NCBI GenBank assembly: GCA_024114885.1 | Contig: CP099428.1 | Coordinates: 1,302,001 to 1,366,000 of the forward strand | DNA: 64,000 nucleotides | Direction: 5' to 3' | DNA from: Septoria linicola | Lineage: Eukaryota; Ascomycota; Dothideomycetes; Mycosphaerellales; Mycosphaerellaceae | Part shown: positions 46,521-56,900 of the stretch, in pieces | How the letters are laid out: each line of letters starts with the position of its first letter | How positions within the stretch are numbered: position 1 is the first letter of the stretch | Translations under genes and position numbers: made by a program | Notes under the pieces: model-generated | Databases searched by the model: none | What the model saw: only the letters and a program-made list of their open reading frames with translations | Told to the model about the DNA's origin: nothing

Positions 46521-47205
46521 TTCTGGTATGGGCTGAACAGGTTGATGAGAGCGAGAATGATGCAGACCTCAAGCTCCTGATACATCACTGCTTTATAGCC
46601 TTTCCCACAGAAGACAGGTGCGGCAACGGACGACAGATGAATCGACATTTTACTGCAGCATGTTCGACCATCATCGTAGTGAGCATTTGTGCACGGTCTT
46701 GGCACGACATTGACCCTCGTCGCCGATGTGCTCGGTGATCTCGACGGCACTCTATCCACAACGCCGAGCAGATGAGGCTCATTGTGGCCGTTTGATTTGC
46801 TATGCAAGGCCTGCTGTGTCATCAGTCTAGAATTGTGCACATTGTAGCTTACACAGAAAGACCTTGGTCAAGTTCCTCATCGCTCTCGGGAAGAATGCGA
46901 GCTTGGCGTGCATAACCTGGTCAAGATGTGCACCCAAACCAGTCTAGCTCTGCTATGGCCTTTGTAGAGACCATCAATCATCACGAGGAATATGGCTTTC
47001 GGGAGATCGTCGATGAACGGAAGATCGCAAGGTCCACTGCGCCGCTCGAAGCCACGCATGCACTGTGATGCTTCGCCAATGCACGTCACTTGAGATCATC
47101 GCGAAGCTGAAGGTTGTCACGAGGATAGAAGAATTGACAAGCTATCGCCCACAGCAGATCTTACATTGAAGGTCTTGCTAGAGGGCATCGAATGACTTCC
47201 CACGC
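46521..47205. other. Intergenic, no supported gene
   Basis: Short ORFs only; includes the SDR promoter and the 3' region of the glycosidase gene. Confidence 0.45.
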
Positions 47206-48228
47206 CTACCGATATTTCGCAGCAACAGCATCATACTCCTCCTGCGTCAACGGCGTAACACTCCCATGCTTCAACCCTCTCGGAAAATCCGCAAACCCGC
47301 TCGGCGTCCACACACCACTCTCAATATCCATCGTCTCAAACGGCACATACTGCGTATAATCGTCCAGCAGCATATGATACAACCCCTCCTCAACATTATC
47401 TTTGAACGTCGCCGTGCCCTCCAATGGACTCTCATCCCTCACATACCCATCTGCATCAACCCTCCTCCATGTCCCGAAAATTCCATCCTCGGAAATCTCC
47501 TGATAGTTCTTATTCACAGTCTCATTCTTCAAAAATCGCGCCCACTTCTCTCCACCTAAATGCTGAAATTCCTGATCAATCAACGGCGTATTCTCTAACG
47601 CAACATAATCCCTGGCTGCACCTTCCCAGGTCATAAAGTCCTTGGTGGTCCCCACACGAATCCGATCTAGCGTAGCTTGACCTCTATGCTCCGTATCGTC
47701 CTCCGCATAAAACCGACTCGCCCAAAACACATCCCACACGCCTCTTCCTTCATCCCACACCGCGCTCGGAGCCCACACCATTCCTGCCGTGTGAGCCTCG
47801 ACTTCCACCAACCTTGCCTCACTCCAATCAACCAAATTCGCACTTTCCCAAATCACAAGACTCCGACTTCCATTGCGTGTCGCTTGATCCCAACTGAACC
47901 CAGCAGCATTGATATCCAGATCCGTAGCGAGCAGGAACCACTTTGTGCGAGCGGAGTTGTGCGTGAGGAAGATATCTCGCACGCCACGTGTGCCTACTGT
48001 GGAGGGGAGGACGGCTTGGCCGTTGTTGAGGAAGGTGTAGGAGCCCGGGTCGTTGCCGTTGGAGAGCCACCATTGGACGGCGGGGTTGGGGTCGGAGAAG
48101 GTTGAGATCAGGTAGCCGGCGTATTGTGGTGCTGATGCTTCTTGTCGAGTGGGAAGGATGGCTGATGCCGTGCAGAGCGCTGCGGATGATGCCAGTAAGG
48201 CTGTTAGGTTTGCTCTTGTCCAATGCAT
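47206..48228 (-). CDS. Secreted glycoside hydrolase, GH43-like (arabinosidase/xylosidase type)
   Basis: Single exon, 340 aa. The N-terminal signal peptide (LTALLASSAALCTASAILP) suggests secretion. A five-bladed propeller-type sequence follows: YLISTFSDPNPAVQWWLSNG, STVGTRGVRDIFLTHNSART, KWFLLATDLDI, SLVIWESANLVDWSEARLVE, AGMVWAPSAVWDEGRGVWDV/FWASR, RIRVGTTKDFMTWEGAARDY, LIDQEFQHLGGEKWARFLKN. The APSAVWDE and IDQEFQ segments and the repeated trp-rich blade strands are those of fungal GH43-like proteins that act on arabinose- or xylose-containing cell-wall polysaccharides. Exact substrate is not assignable. One potential N-glycosylation site (KNETVN) is visible. The gene is intact; its third positions are strongly C-rich near the 3' end. 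Confidence 0.88.
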   Translation of the reverse strand: MHWTRANLTALLASSAALCTASAILPTRQEASAPQYAGYLISTFSDPNPAVQWWLSNGNDPGSYTFLNNGQAVLPSTVGTRGVRDIFLTHNSARTKWFLLATDLDINAAGFSWDQATRNGSRSLVIWESANLVDWSEARLVEVEAHTAGMVWAPSAVWDEGRGVWDVFWASRFYAEDDTEHRGQATLDRIRVGTTKDFMTWEGAARDYVALENTPLIDQEFQHLGGEKWARFLKNETVNKNYQEISEDGIFGTWRRVDADGYVRDESPLEGTATFKDNVEEGLYHMLLDDYTQYVPFETMDIESGVWTPSGFADFPRGLKHGSVTPLTQEEYDAVAAKYR

Positions 48229-49172
48229 GTTTGTGTTGCCAAAGTCTCAGTCCAAATGGAGATTGTGGTTGATCTATATTTGTGATATCGTTCCAGCAGT
48301 GACCAGGTATGCTATGCTTAGTTCGCCTTCTTGTCTCGGTCTACAATTCGGTCGCAGCCTCGTCTTATGTTTCTGTAGCCAAGGCGGAGGAATTGTCAAG
48401 TGTGATGACATCTCCATGCATGCCCAGCATGCTATATCGCTTCTCCACGATATAGAAGCGGGTAAACAGCCCATTCTGTGATGTTTTCTTGTCGATCGCT
48501 AGTGTTGAGTTTCTCCGCCTTGGTCCTCGTACTCCACATCATATTCAATTAACTTCGTGGGGAAACCATTGACCCCACCTACGCAACAGACGTGACACAT
48601 GTGGAGGCTTTGGAGAAAGAGTCAGCATTCAGAAAAAGTTCACTAACTATCTGTCGCAATGTGCGTCAACTTTCACCATAGTGTTTCGACTCACTACATA
48701 GCTTCGTTGCTAGTATGCCAATTATAAAAATGTGCAGCCAATCCGTGCATGCATATTCGGGTATCCTAAGAGTTAGAAAGAAGCCTCCTCGAGTCGATTT
48801 TGGACTCGTACCCATATGCGGACAAGATTCTCGTTGGTCCCAAGCAGTTGCAGCCCGAATGCCCGCGAATTAGCTGCATATAAAGTCAAAAAGCCTCCGA
48901 ACGCCTTCGCTAAAGCAGAGCCAAATGTTGTTCGCAATCTATGCAGTGTCCCCGATAAGGCTGCCCAAAATCACAGTCTTCGCCATAAATATATCAGTAA
49001 GTCGCTCAAGGTATGTACAAGTTTGGTGGTAGGAGAGGTCCACTGGCTGGTGTCTCGGAGTAAGCCAGTGTGCGGGTATCTTCTGTGTGGTATGTTTGCA
49101 GCTCTAGGCTGCTGGTCGTGTTAAGTTTGTGCAGCGTGCTGTGTGGAGATGCCGTTGTGAAGTGCAGTGGTC
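48229..49172. other. Intergenic, no supported gene
   Basis: Promoter of the glycosidase on one side and 3' region of SOK1 on the other; short ORFs without support. Confidence 0.5.
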
Positions 49173-51269
49173 TCAAGCTTGCTGCCGTTGCTGCTGTGAC
49201 GCATCAGGCGCCTCATCACTCGGGGCCATCTCTGTGTCACTAGGCGGCTGACTTTGCTCTCCTGATGCATCGGGGCTTGCAGCTGGTGTTTGCAAGCCAC
49301 TGGGGACATCGGTGACTGTGACACTAACGGGCAGCCACTTCTTGCCAGGAGCATACACAGCTCGTGCTACAGGCATTGTCGGCGAAGGAGCAGCCGACTG
49401 TACCATCGTGCTCTCGCTGCCGTGATCAGAGTTGCTGTCGTCCTCTCGGTCCGATGCGGGCGACGCTGGGTCCTCATCTTGATACACAAGGTCGCGCCAG
49501 ACTTGCCAGTGTAGAGCAATGATGTGAGTAAAGCGTCGGATGATGTCCTCATCGGCATCGATAGGCGCAGCTGGAGCGTGGGGTGCAGGCTCGCAGACTG
49601 CGCCGAAACCCATCGAGTTCCTGTTCGAAGTGATTGGCGCTGGTACCAGGGTGTCTTGTAGATCCAGCGCAGTCATTGAGGTATGAGTGGAGACACGAGA
49701 CTGGACTTTCGGCACAAGGTTTCTGATAAGTTCGTGAGAGTGCCGTCGAAAGGAGTCGGAGTCCGTCCGAAGACAACCAGAAAGTCTCTGCTCGGCATAG
49801 TTGAGCAGGTCGATATCGAAAAGAGGATATTGTCCTTCGACAACAAGCAGTACACGAACAATCTCGACGGCGATGTTGTCGAGTCGGTCCACAAACCGCC
49901 CTTGTGCGCCTACAATTGCGGTGACAGAACTTTGCAGCATGTCTCGGGCTCGTGAGAGGTTTGCCTCTGATATGCCCCGAGGACAGGCTAGTTCCCGTAG
50001 CACATCGTGGCAAATAGCATGATACACTCGACTGTGCAATTCGACTCGCAGTGCGCGGATGCGATCGGAATCCAGGTAAAAAGTTTGCGGGCACATGTTG
50101 GCTGAGTCGTTCTGAAGCATGTCGCGAATCAAGCCTGAAACAAGCGCATCGAGACGCGAACCTTGCTCGCGCAGACTCCTTTGCAGCCAATGCCTGGCGT
50201 CGTTTGGATTGATCTTGCCGATCGAGATCCGGTGAGCGTTGTACCTCCGCTGGAAGTTGATGGTATCATCGATGAGGAGCGGCCGCATGTGTCTAATTTG
50301 ATGATTTGCGACATCCAGCTTCATGGCCTCGAGAATGGTCATGAGTTGTCGCAGGCCGCTGACCAGTTTCTCGTGCTTGCCCTCGATAGCGCCACGCTTG
50401 ATGTCTTTCTGCATTGTGTCAACAAGACCATCTCGCATTGGAGCACAGTGGTTCTTGAGGACTTTGGCAAGCCAATTGCCAAGGTCGATGAGGTCGCACA
50501 CTCCATTCTCGATTTGTTGCATGATGTGGTCCACGTCCAGGCGTTCGGAGACTGCCTTCTGGTCGTAGTCGGGGACCAACGTTTTGAGGATGTCACGAAT
50601 AGCGCCGAATATGCTGGGTAGCCGTTGCAACGACCCCTTCATTATCCGGCTCCAGTAAACCTCATTCTCGGGCGATTGAGCCCTCCTGATTTGCACAAGT
50701 TGGCACATGACCAGTTCTGCCTCCAACGCCCTCCAGTATTGATCAGCCTGCAAGATCTTTTGTCTGCCCTTTGAGCCGTCCAAATTAGGTCGGAAGTGTA
50801 GTTCGCGGTCAAAGTTGACATCGTGCCGTAGTTTTGGATTGTTAATGATCCGTGGCATATCGAGTTCTGCAAGACTTTCGGGAGTGATTGGTGGTCGTAT
50901 GTCGGCATGTTCCCAGCACCAAGTGGCATGCTGAATGCCATCGTCCATTTCCTCATTGAGGTAGGCTCGAATGTCGGCGGCAATGTCCTCGTCGGTAGGC
51001 TCGGGGGGTGACAGACTCATTGGGGAGGGTGGGATATCCATGTCGGCGGGAAGAGGAGTGGGTGCTTGAGCGGGCGAATATGCCATGCCATTTGTCTCAG
51101 GCGCCTGCAGTCCATCCTGCGCCTCCGTCACCTGCTGTTTCTGCGATTTGTTTTGTGCCGCTGCTAGGCTTTTCTCGCCGGCGTAGGCCGATTGTCTTCG
51201 CGCATGAGCTGGACTGGAGAACGAGACACCCTCAGGCTCGCGGAACTCGTGATTCTGGCTGTCCTTCAT
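49173..51269 (-). CDS. SOK1: Sok1/Tcp11-family protein
   Basis: Single exon, 698 aa. A disordered N-terminus (about 1-90, with a proline-rich PAQAPTPLPADMDIPPSPMS segment) precedes the Tcp11 domain, about 110-580. Recognisable blocks are LDMPRIINNPKLRHDVNFDR, ELHFRPNLDGSKGRQK, YWRALEAELVMCQ, LPSIFGAIRDILKTLVPDYD, LDVDHIMQQIENGVCDLIDL, NWLAKVLKNHCAPMRDGLVD and MKLDVANHQIRHMRPLLIDD. The C-terminal 110 residues are acidic, Ser/Pro/Gln-rich. In yeast Sok1 is a high-copy suppressor of cAMP-dependent kinase loss; T-complex protein 11 in animals acts in PKA signalling. A role around the cAMP/PKA pathway is inferred. Bases 50967-51100 are present again, inverted and identical, at 55462-55595. Confidence 0.92.
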   Translation of the reverse strand: MKDSQNHEFREPEGVSFSSPAHARRQSAYAGEKSLAAAQNKSQKQQVTEAQDGLQAPETNGMAYSPAQAPTPLPADMDIPPSPMSLSPPEPTDEDIAADIRAYLNEEMDDGIQHATWCWEHADIRPPITPESLAELDMPRIINNPKLRHDVNFDRELHFRPNLDGSKGRQKILQADQYWRALEAELVMCQLVQIRRAQSPENEVYWSRIMKGSLQRLPSIFGAIRDILKTLVPDYDQKAVSERLDVDHIMQQIENGVCDLIDLGNWLAKVLKNHCAPMRDGLVDTMQKDIKRGAIEGKHEKLVSGLRQLMTILEAMKLDVANHQIRHMRPLLIDDTINFQRRYNAHRISIGKINPNDARHWLQRSLREQGSRLDALVSGLIRDMLQNDSANMCPQTFYLDSDRIRALRVELHSRVYHAICHDVLRELACPRGISEANLSRARDMLQSSVTAIVGAQGRFVDRLDNIAVEIVRVLLVVEGQYPLFDIDLLNYAEQRLSGCLRTDSDSFRRHSHELIRNLVPKVQSRVSTHTSMTALDLQDTLVPAPITSNRNSMGFGAVCEPAPHAPAAPIDADEDIIRRFTHIIALHWQVWRDLVYQDEDPASPASDREDDSNSDHGSESTMVQSAAPSPTMPVARAVYAPGKKWLPVSVTVTDVPSGLQTPAASPDASGEQSQPPSDTEMAPSDEAPDASQQQRQQA
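50967..51100 (-). repeat. Source segment of the 134-bp duplication, inside SOK1
   Basis: Encodes residues of the proline-rich N-terminal segment of Sok1 up to DIAADIR. It is the presumed donor because it lies within a full-length intact gene. Confidence 0.9.
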
Positions 51270-54200
51270 GATTGCTGCCGCTGCCCAGTTCTCCGATTAG
51301 ACTTGTAGCACCAGTGAATGCAGCATCAGGATAAGTATGTCTATAGTAGGTGTTTGAGACAGACGTCGCTCAAGCACCAAAGTTCGTCGTCTTCGGCTCT
51401 AGAAGGAGAGAAGGCCTGTTCACACGATGTCAGCGCTGGATCGACTGTACGGAGCACAAGCCCCCAGCACAAAGCCCTCAAATCACGGATAGCTGCATCA
51501 CGACAGCTGCTGTCCGACGCAGCAACCAGTACAGCGTGTGTGCTGGCAACGGCTAGGTGGTGTGCAGGACACAAGTGGCTCACCTGTGGTGTAGAATCGT
51601 CCACGGTATATGGCTCTGCGGGTAGAGGTGTAGTGTTGCAGGAGGCCGGGCTTTCTTTGAGGACGGCGACGGTGTCAAAGAAGCACGACTAGTGTAGCAG
51701 AGGAAGATGTGGTGTCCAGTGTATGGTGGACGGTAGCGGCCAGCGACAAAGGAAAGCAGCAATGAAAACAGAAACAGCACCTGGAACACAAGAAGTGTTG
51801 GGTGAGGTAGTAGGCTAGCAGTAGGAGGAAGGAGCGAATGAGCAGATGCAGAAATAGAAGAAAGAAAGCAAGAAAGAAGCAAAAGAAGCTGCGTTAAGGT
51901 AGAGTTATGGTAAGGTAGGAAGAAGGTTGGTTGCAAAGTGAGCGTGCGCTGAAGCCAGGTGAGAGTGTGGGAATGGATGGACGGGGCGATGAGCGATGGC
52001 GAGCGGACGCAACCAAAACGGTGCCGTAGAACTTCCAGCAGCAGCGGAATGCCGGCTCAAGGTCGTGGAGTCAGGTTTATGATCGAATAGTGTTTGTCGT
52101 GCAGCGGCCAGGCGAAGAAATGCAATGCAAAAGCAAGGCCGCTTCGAATTCAGAGACATGCAATGCATGCATAGCACGAGATCCCCGGCTGATGGGTGAT
52201 GGCGGCGGCAGGCGGCGGGAAAGGGGGATTCAGCGATACCGTTACAGTCAGTCGTTCTAGCTCTCACGCATTCGAAGCCAGGCCAGGCCGTGTTGGTTGG
52301 TCGCAGATGTTCCAACTCTGTTCGGCTGGTCGCTGCATGTCTTCTACCGCTTCGGAATGGTCATTTTCGAGCGGGCGCGCCAATGCAAAAGCTACCTTAC
52401 CTTGCGGCTGCGACTGACAATAAGAGGAATGCGTCCGCCTGGCGGCGACCCAATCGAGGCGCGTGCAGCTCCCATATGCACGACTTGCACAGCCAGCACG
52501 CAGCTGAGATGAAATGAGGCGAAAAGCACATCGAGCAGTATCCTACAGCCACGATGACGAGGCGCCATCACGAGAATCCCCCAAGCGAGACCCGTCGGTA
52601 TGCACGGCAGTTGAAAGTCTCTATTTCGGATCTGCGGCCGTTGATTAATTCGTCTTGGTCTCAACCAGCAGAGCCGCACGCTCGCCCGACCTCACTTTCT
52701 GCTGCGACTGATCTTATCATTAGTTGCAGTCGTTGTCCATTCAATCTCTCCGCTATTGCTGTGCCAGTGGGCGACTGGTACACTTGGAGCCACGGCATGG
52801 TTCGACCACCAGACGCAACTCGTAATTCATTCTTACCTGCACATGCTGTCGCGGAACTGCATGGTCAGACATGTCTCTCGCTGGAAAAGGTTAATAATCG
52901 TTCGGCCATCCTCGAATTCTGTACCTGCAGGTTCGAGAACCTGCGCCACAAACCACTGTACTACGGTCTCCGGCCACGCCATCATCACGACGACTGACAT
53001 TTTCACCGTCACGAGACGCTGCAACTTCTGCAAAGATGACCATGCGGCACTAAACAGCATCGAGTCGCACCGAGCAAGTGGCAATCTTCTCGAAATGAGG
53101 CGGCTTCTGTCGTGTGCCAAGCGGGTTGCAGTCAGCCCTGTCAGAAGTGTCGTTTCAGAGCACTTTGCGTTTGTGACAGTTTGTCTTCACGGAAAGCCGC
53201 ACACTGCTTGACTTCGACCGTACTGCAGCGCGCCGCAAGCACAAAACTTTGCGACATGCAAGCCGAAACTGACATCGGTGTTGCCGAGCAACAGCAACAG
53301 CAATCCTCTAACCACGCGACCTAGCCAGCCTCACTCTTTACCGCTTGCCACGTGCAGATGGCTGCAGGAGCTCATGATTCGAGTAAATACGATCTTGATT
53401 GAGCTTCATTGCCATGCCCGATGAGATTGATGCCGTCCCTGTTGCCGCCAACGTCCGCGCAATAATGTCTGCCAAAGAAAGAATGCTCTGACAAGGCCGC
53501 GTCAAGAGTGGCTGCGTGCGAGCCGAGCAAGGATGCCATGTTGTAGCACATATTGACAGCCTGCACCATGGCGACACTTGTCTCGCCTCACTTAGTGCTC
53601 GAGTCAGCGCAATAGCTACCTGTGAACGAGCAGCGAGCAAATCCAATTGACCGATCATATAGATCCTTTGACCAACGCGATTCTGCTCAGTTCTCAAATG
53701 TCCATAATGACCATGGCTCTGTTAGCAAGAAGTTGGGAGAACTCCTTGGACACGGTCAGTCTAGATCGCATTTTTTGCCTCAAGCGGAGGACAGTGCCGA
53801 ATTCGCTTCGGCACAAGTGAAGCGGCTCGGTCTCCCGCAGATCGGGCGAACGACAATAGACAAACAGCTACTCAGTGGACCGTCAGCCTACGTCCAAGAA
53901 TGGGTGGCACTTATCGTTGATAAGTCGATCCTAACATGTCTTTGTTGCTGTTACTACAGCTATCTCCAATTTATGAGACGGTAGCTAAGGTAGTCTAAGC
54001 AAACACAGATATTGTTAAGGCTGGTCGCCGGTTCGAGACAGCTCTATGTACGAGGCGTATTTGAGTATGTGCTGTCACCCGTTCTTGGACCTAGCCTGCC
54101 GTCTATTCTAGGCCCCACTCGGTTACAGAAGACCATCTGAGACATTTCCTGAATGACGAACGTGTGTTTTCGAAATCAGTACCGGCGAAATGGACATCCC

Positions 54201-54856
54201 GATCATAGCACGACCAAAGGCCAACTCAAATGCTAATGCAAAGCTTGGTCGGACATAGATCATCGATTCTGAGGTATGGCCTGTAACAACAGTGACTAAA
54301 GTCCACATAGGGTCGATATATCGTTTCAACAACTCACAGTCTGCGTGACTCGACATACCTTGTGGTGGGTTATCTGCTACCACGTCCAGATTAACCATGG
54401 CAGTGGAAAATGGACGTGGCCAGGACTTGCAAATGGCAGTGACATGGCCAGTACGATGCAAAGCAGTGCGGGAGAGCGACGCGGCGTTACCCGAGGCCTT
54501 CCAGAACCGCCGTGTCTCACAGCTACCAGAGATAATGGCTTGGTCTTAGTGCCCATCCTACATACGCCTACGCAGCACCGGCAGTAGAAGTACATTGGAA
54601 AGGTACTTCTACGTTCCCGACGTTTCGCGCGCGATCTAGGGCTATCGAGCGCATCCAACACATCAATGTGACTCTATTGCAATTGCTAGCCATGGTCCGG
54701 AGTGTACAAGCTAAGCCAGCCGCTGCAGTCTATCACAAGCCTCAGTCGGCTCTTGCCTCACACCAAGAACGTCTCAGCCTTTTTGAGCGTCTAGGGCTAC
54801 GCTCTGCCTAGGTATGACGGCGTAGATAATACGCAGTCGACCAGATGCCAGTTCTA
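51270..54856. other. Gene-poor stretch, no supported gene
   Basis: About 3.6 kb with no ORF carrying a domain or a splice-supported model. The first 700 bp are purine-rich on the plus strand, as expected of a long SOK1 promoter or 5' leader. ORFs of 95-150 codons at 52392-53211 look random. The base composition is normal and shows no RIP. Confidence 0.45.
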
Positions 54857-55477
54857 CTAAGAGGGGACCAGAACAAAGCTGTTCGCAACCAATGGCAGAT
54901 TCCAGCCGAATAAGCTTGTAGACATCGTCCAGATGCAGCAAAGTGGTATCAGTGGAGAGGCTAAGAACAAAACAAAGACCATCTCAGCATACAGCGCCAT
55001 CCACTCCAGCGGCACAGCGATGACTTTCAGCCAAGGTAGGTTCCCAAACTCGTCCTCATAAACCTGCGCTTCAAAGCTGTTCGGCGCACGGGGCCGAAAC
55101 TTCGTATCACGATCTCCCAGCGCGCTGTAGACTGCGACCTGAACACTCTTCTGCATTGCAGCTCTTCTCTTTTCATCCCAGCCTGCGCGGTAGTACTGTC
55201 CGAACGTTGCTGGAATATTCACCACTATGAAGCCGACATGTAACAGTACCCACTTGATGAGGGGTGTCCGCGGGACAGAAAGCCAGTCTACGAGAGTGTC
55301 GCCCATCAATCTTCTGCTTGCGGCTGCTTGATCTTGGAAGTCAAATGGCGATGGCCAGCGACCTGCGACACTAAAGAGGACTGGTAGCGTGGCAGGCGTG
55401 GTCCATAGATCTCCACTCGTGATTCTCTGCGGAGCGTGAACAATCTGAGCTGACTTGAGTACTGAGACAAATGGCAT
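54857..55477 (-). CDS. Truncated membrane-protein ORF with a borrowed start codon
   Basis: ORF of 206 codons with a protein-like composition. Hydrophobic segments lie at IKWVLLHVGFIVVNIPATFG (about 84-103), WLKVIAVPLEWMALYAEMVF and VLFLASPLIPLCCI. A polar loop (YYRAGWDEKRRAAMQKSVQV) separates the first two. It may be a small ER or vacuolar membrane protein; the family is not recognised. The first five codons (MPFVS) lie inside the 134-bp segment that is identical to part of SOK1, so the present ATG came with that insertion and the original N-terminus is presumably lost. Whether this ORF is expressed is unknown. Confidence 0.5.
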   Translation of the reverse strand: MPFVSVLKSAQIVHAPQRITSGDLWTTPATLPVLFSVAGRWPSPFDFQDQAAASRRLMGDTLVDWLSVPRTPLIKWVLLHVGFIVVNIPATFGQYYRAGWDEKRRAAMQKSVQVAVYSALGDRDTKFRPRAPNSFEAQVYEDEFGNLPWLKVIAVPLEWMALYAEMVFVLFLASPLIPLCCIWTMSTSLFGWNLPLVANSFVLVPS

Positions 55478-55595
55478 GGCATATTCGCCCGCTCAAGCAC
55501 CCACTCCTCTTCCCGCCGACATGGATATCCCACCCTCCCCAATGAGTCTGTCACCCCCCGAGCCTACCGACGAGGACATTGCCGCCGACATTCGA
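55462..55595 (+). repeat. 134-bp perfect inverted copy of an internal SOK1 segment
   Basis: Base by base, 55462-55595 equals the reverse complement of 50967-51100, with no mismatch that I can find. On the plus strand it still reads ETNGMAYSPAQAPTPLPADM and onward to DEDIAADIR, then diverges. Flanking bases on both sides are unrelated to SOK1, and no target duplication or poly-A is visible. Confidence 0.95.
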
Positions 55596-56900
55596 ACGGA
55601 TTGCAGTATTAATGTACCCGGGTGCCGGAAGCAGCCGCAGAACTTCAGAATGAACTCACCGCTGTAATTTAGGTGTAACGCCCATAATCGCGTTCGCATT
55701 CCTTCTTCTTGTCCCATATCGTCTCTTGTGTGTTATATGTCGTTCAAAGCTGCTGTTCGCTGTCGTTGTTGCCTTAATGGGCCCTCCTATTATGCTCCGC
55801 TAACGGTATACGCGCTGGATGCCGCTAAATCCCAGCCCTAGATCACGTGTACCCGGCGTGCGACAACAACAACACCTCGCCGCGCGACGACGAGCTCGAA
55901 TTAGACGGTCATAATCACTCCCTAGAGTCTACACAGCAAGGAGAGCGATATTTGAGTTAGTATGCGAAATTTGGTAAGCATCAGACAAACGAGAAGAGAT
56001 GTTGCAGGGTGGGTACATTAATACTGCAATCCACATCATGAACGGTGGTTGGCCTCTCGAGCAGGCTGGACTTGAGTCACTTCTCGATGTGCACGAAGCA
56101 TTCGGTAAGATTGCAGTCCACGACTTCTTGCATGAGATTATGATCTGCTAGCGCTGGCGATGCAGTGAAACGATCGAAGCATTGCACACGAAGTATGCAA
56201 CCACACAAGTAAGAACGTATCGCAGCGGATATCTGGTTATTGTGTGCATCGACAGGCCGGCACCGCCCAGATTGTCTCGGGACAGTACGATGGGAAAGTA
56301 CACTTCTCAGAATTTGGTAGTACATTCAGTTATGCCCGCACTACTCTAAAGCACCCTAGCGACACTTCACTTTGTCGAAAGCAAGCGAGGGAAGCATCGC
56401 GATCGAAGTGAGTACTATGAGTCCGAGCGTGCGAGGCACCTTATCGTTCAAAAGGATAGCATGTTTCTTGTCAAGAAACAGCCCATAGGGCAAGAGATAC
56501 GTCGTTTGAGAAGGAGCTGTTTTGGCAGAGGGAAAAGTGTACTTTCCGATCGTACTGTCCGCAGACTATGGGGTTACCACCAGCCCAATTTTCGAACAGG
56601 GTGCTGCTCCATAGAATGACGACCTCAAGGAGTCTCGGTATGTCTACTGTCGTTATATCAGTACAACAAGCCCGATCTGCTATCTTACTGTGACATGGAC
56701 ACGTCTAGGGCCCTCGACCGTGAACTAGACCGCTGACTACTTTATACCCGGTCGACATGATCCACTATCAACTCCACAATTCCAGGCGCTCCAAATGGCT
56801 CGCTTCCAGCACCATGGCTAACTTAGTCTAACGACAGGCCTGCACTTTTTCGGGCCAGACTTCACTTTGCCAAATCATTCTTCTATTCGAAGCCGCAGAA
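55596..56900. other. Intergenic, no supported gene
   Basis: No ORF with support. It includes the promoter of the carboxylesterase, and nothing else recognisable was found. Confidence 0.45.

Noticed and set aside
51008..51271. Plus-strand ORF that shares its first 31 residues with a minus-strand ORF at 55306-55554
   Set aside because: Both are antisense readings of the duplicated SOK1 segment and not a protein family.
52392..53211. ORFs of 95-151 codons in the gene-poor stretch
   Set aside because: Overlapping frames on both strands, no motif and no coherent splice model.
55455..55667. Plus-strand ORF matching Sok1 as a second SOK1-like gene
   Set aside because: Only 134 bp are copied, with no promoter or Tcp11 domain, so it is a fragment and not a gene.
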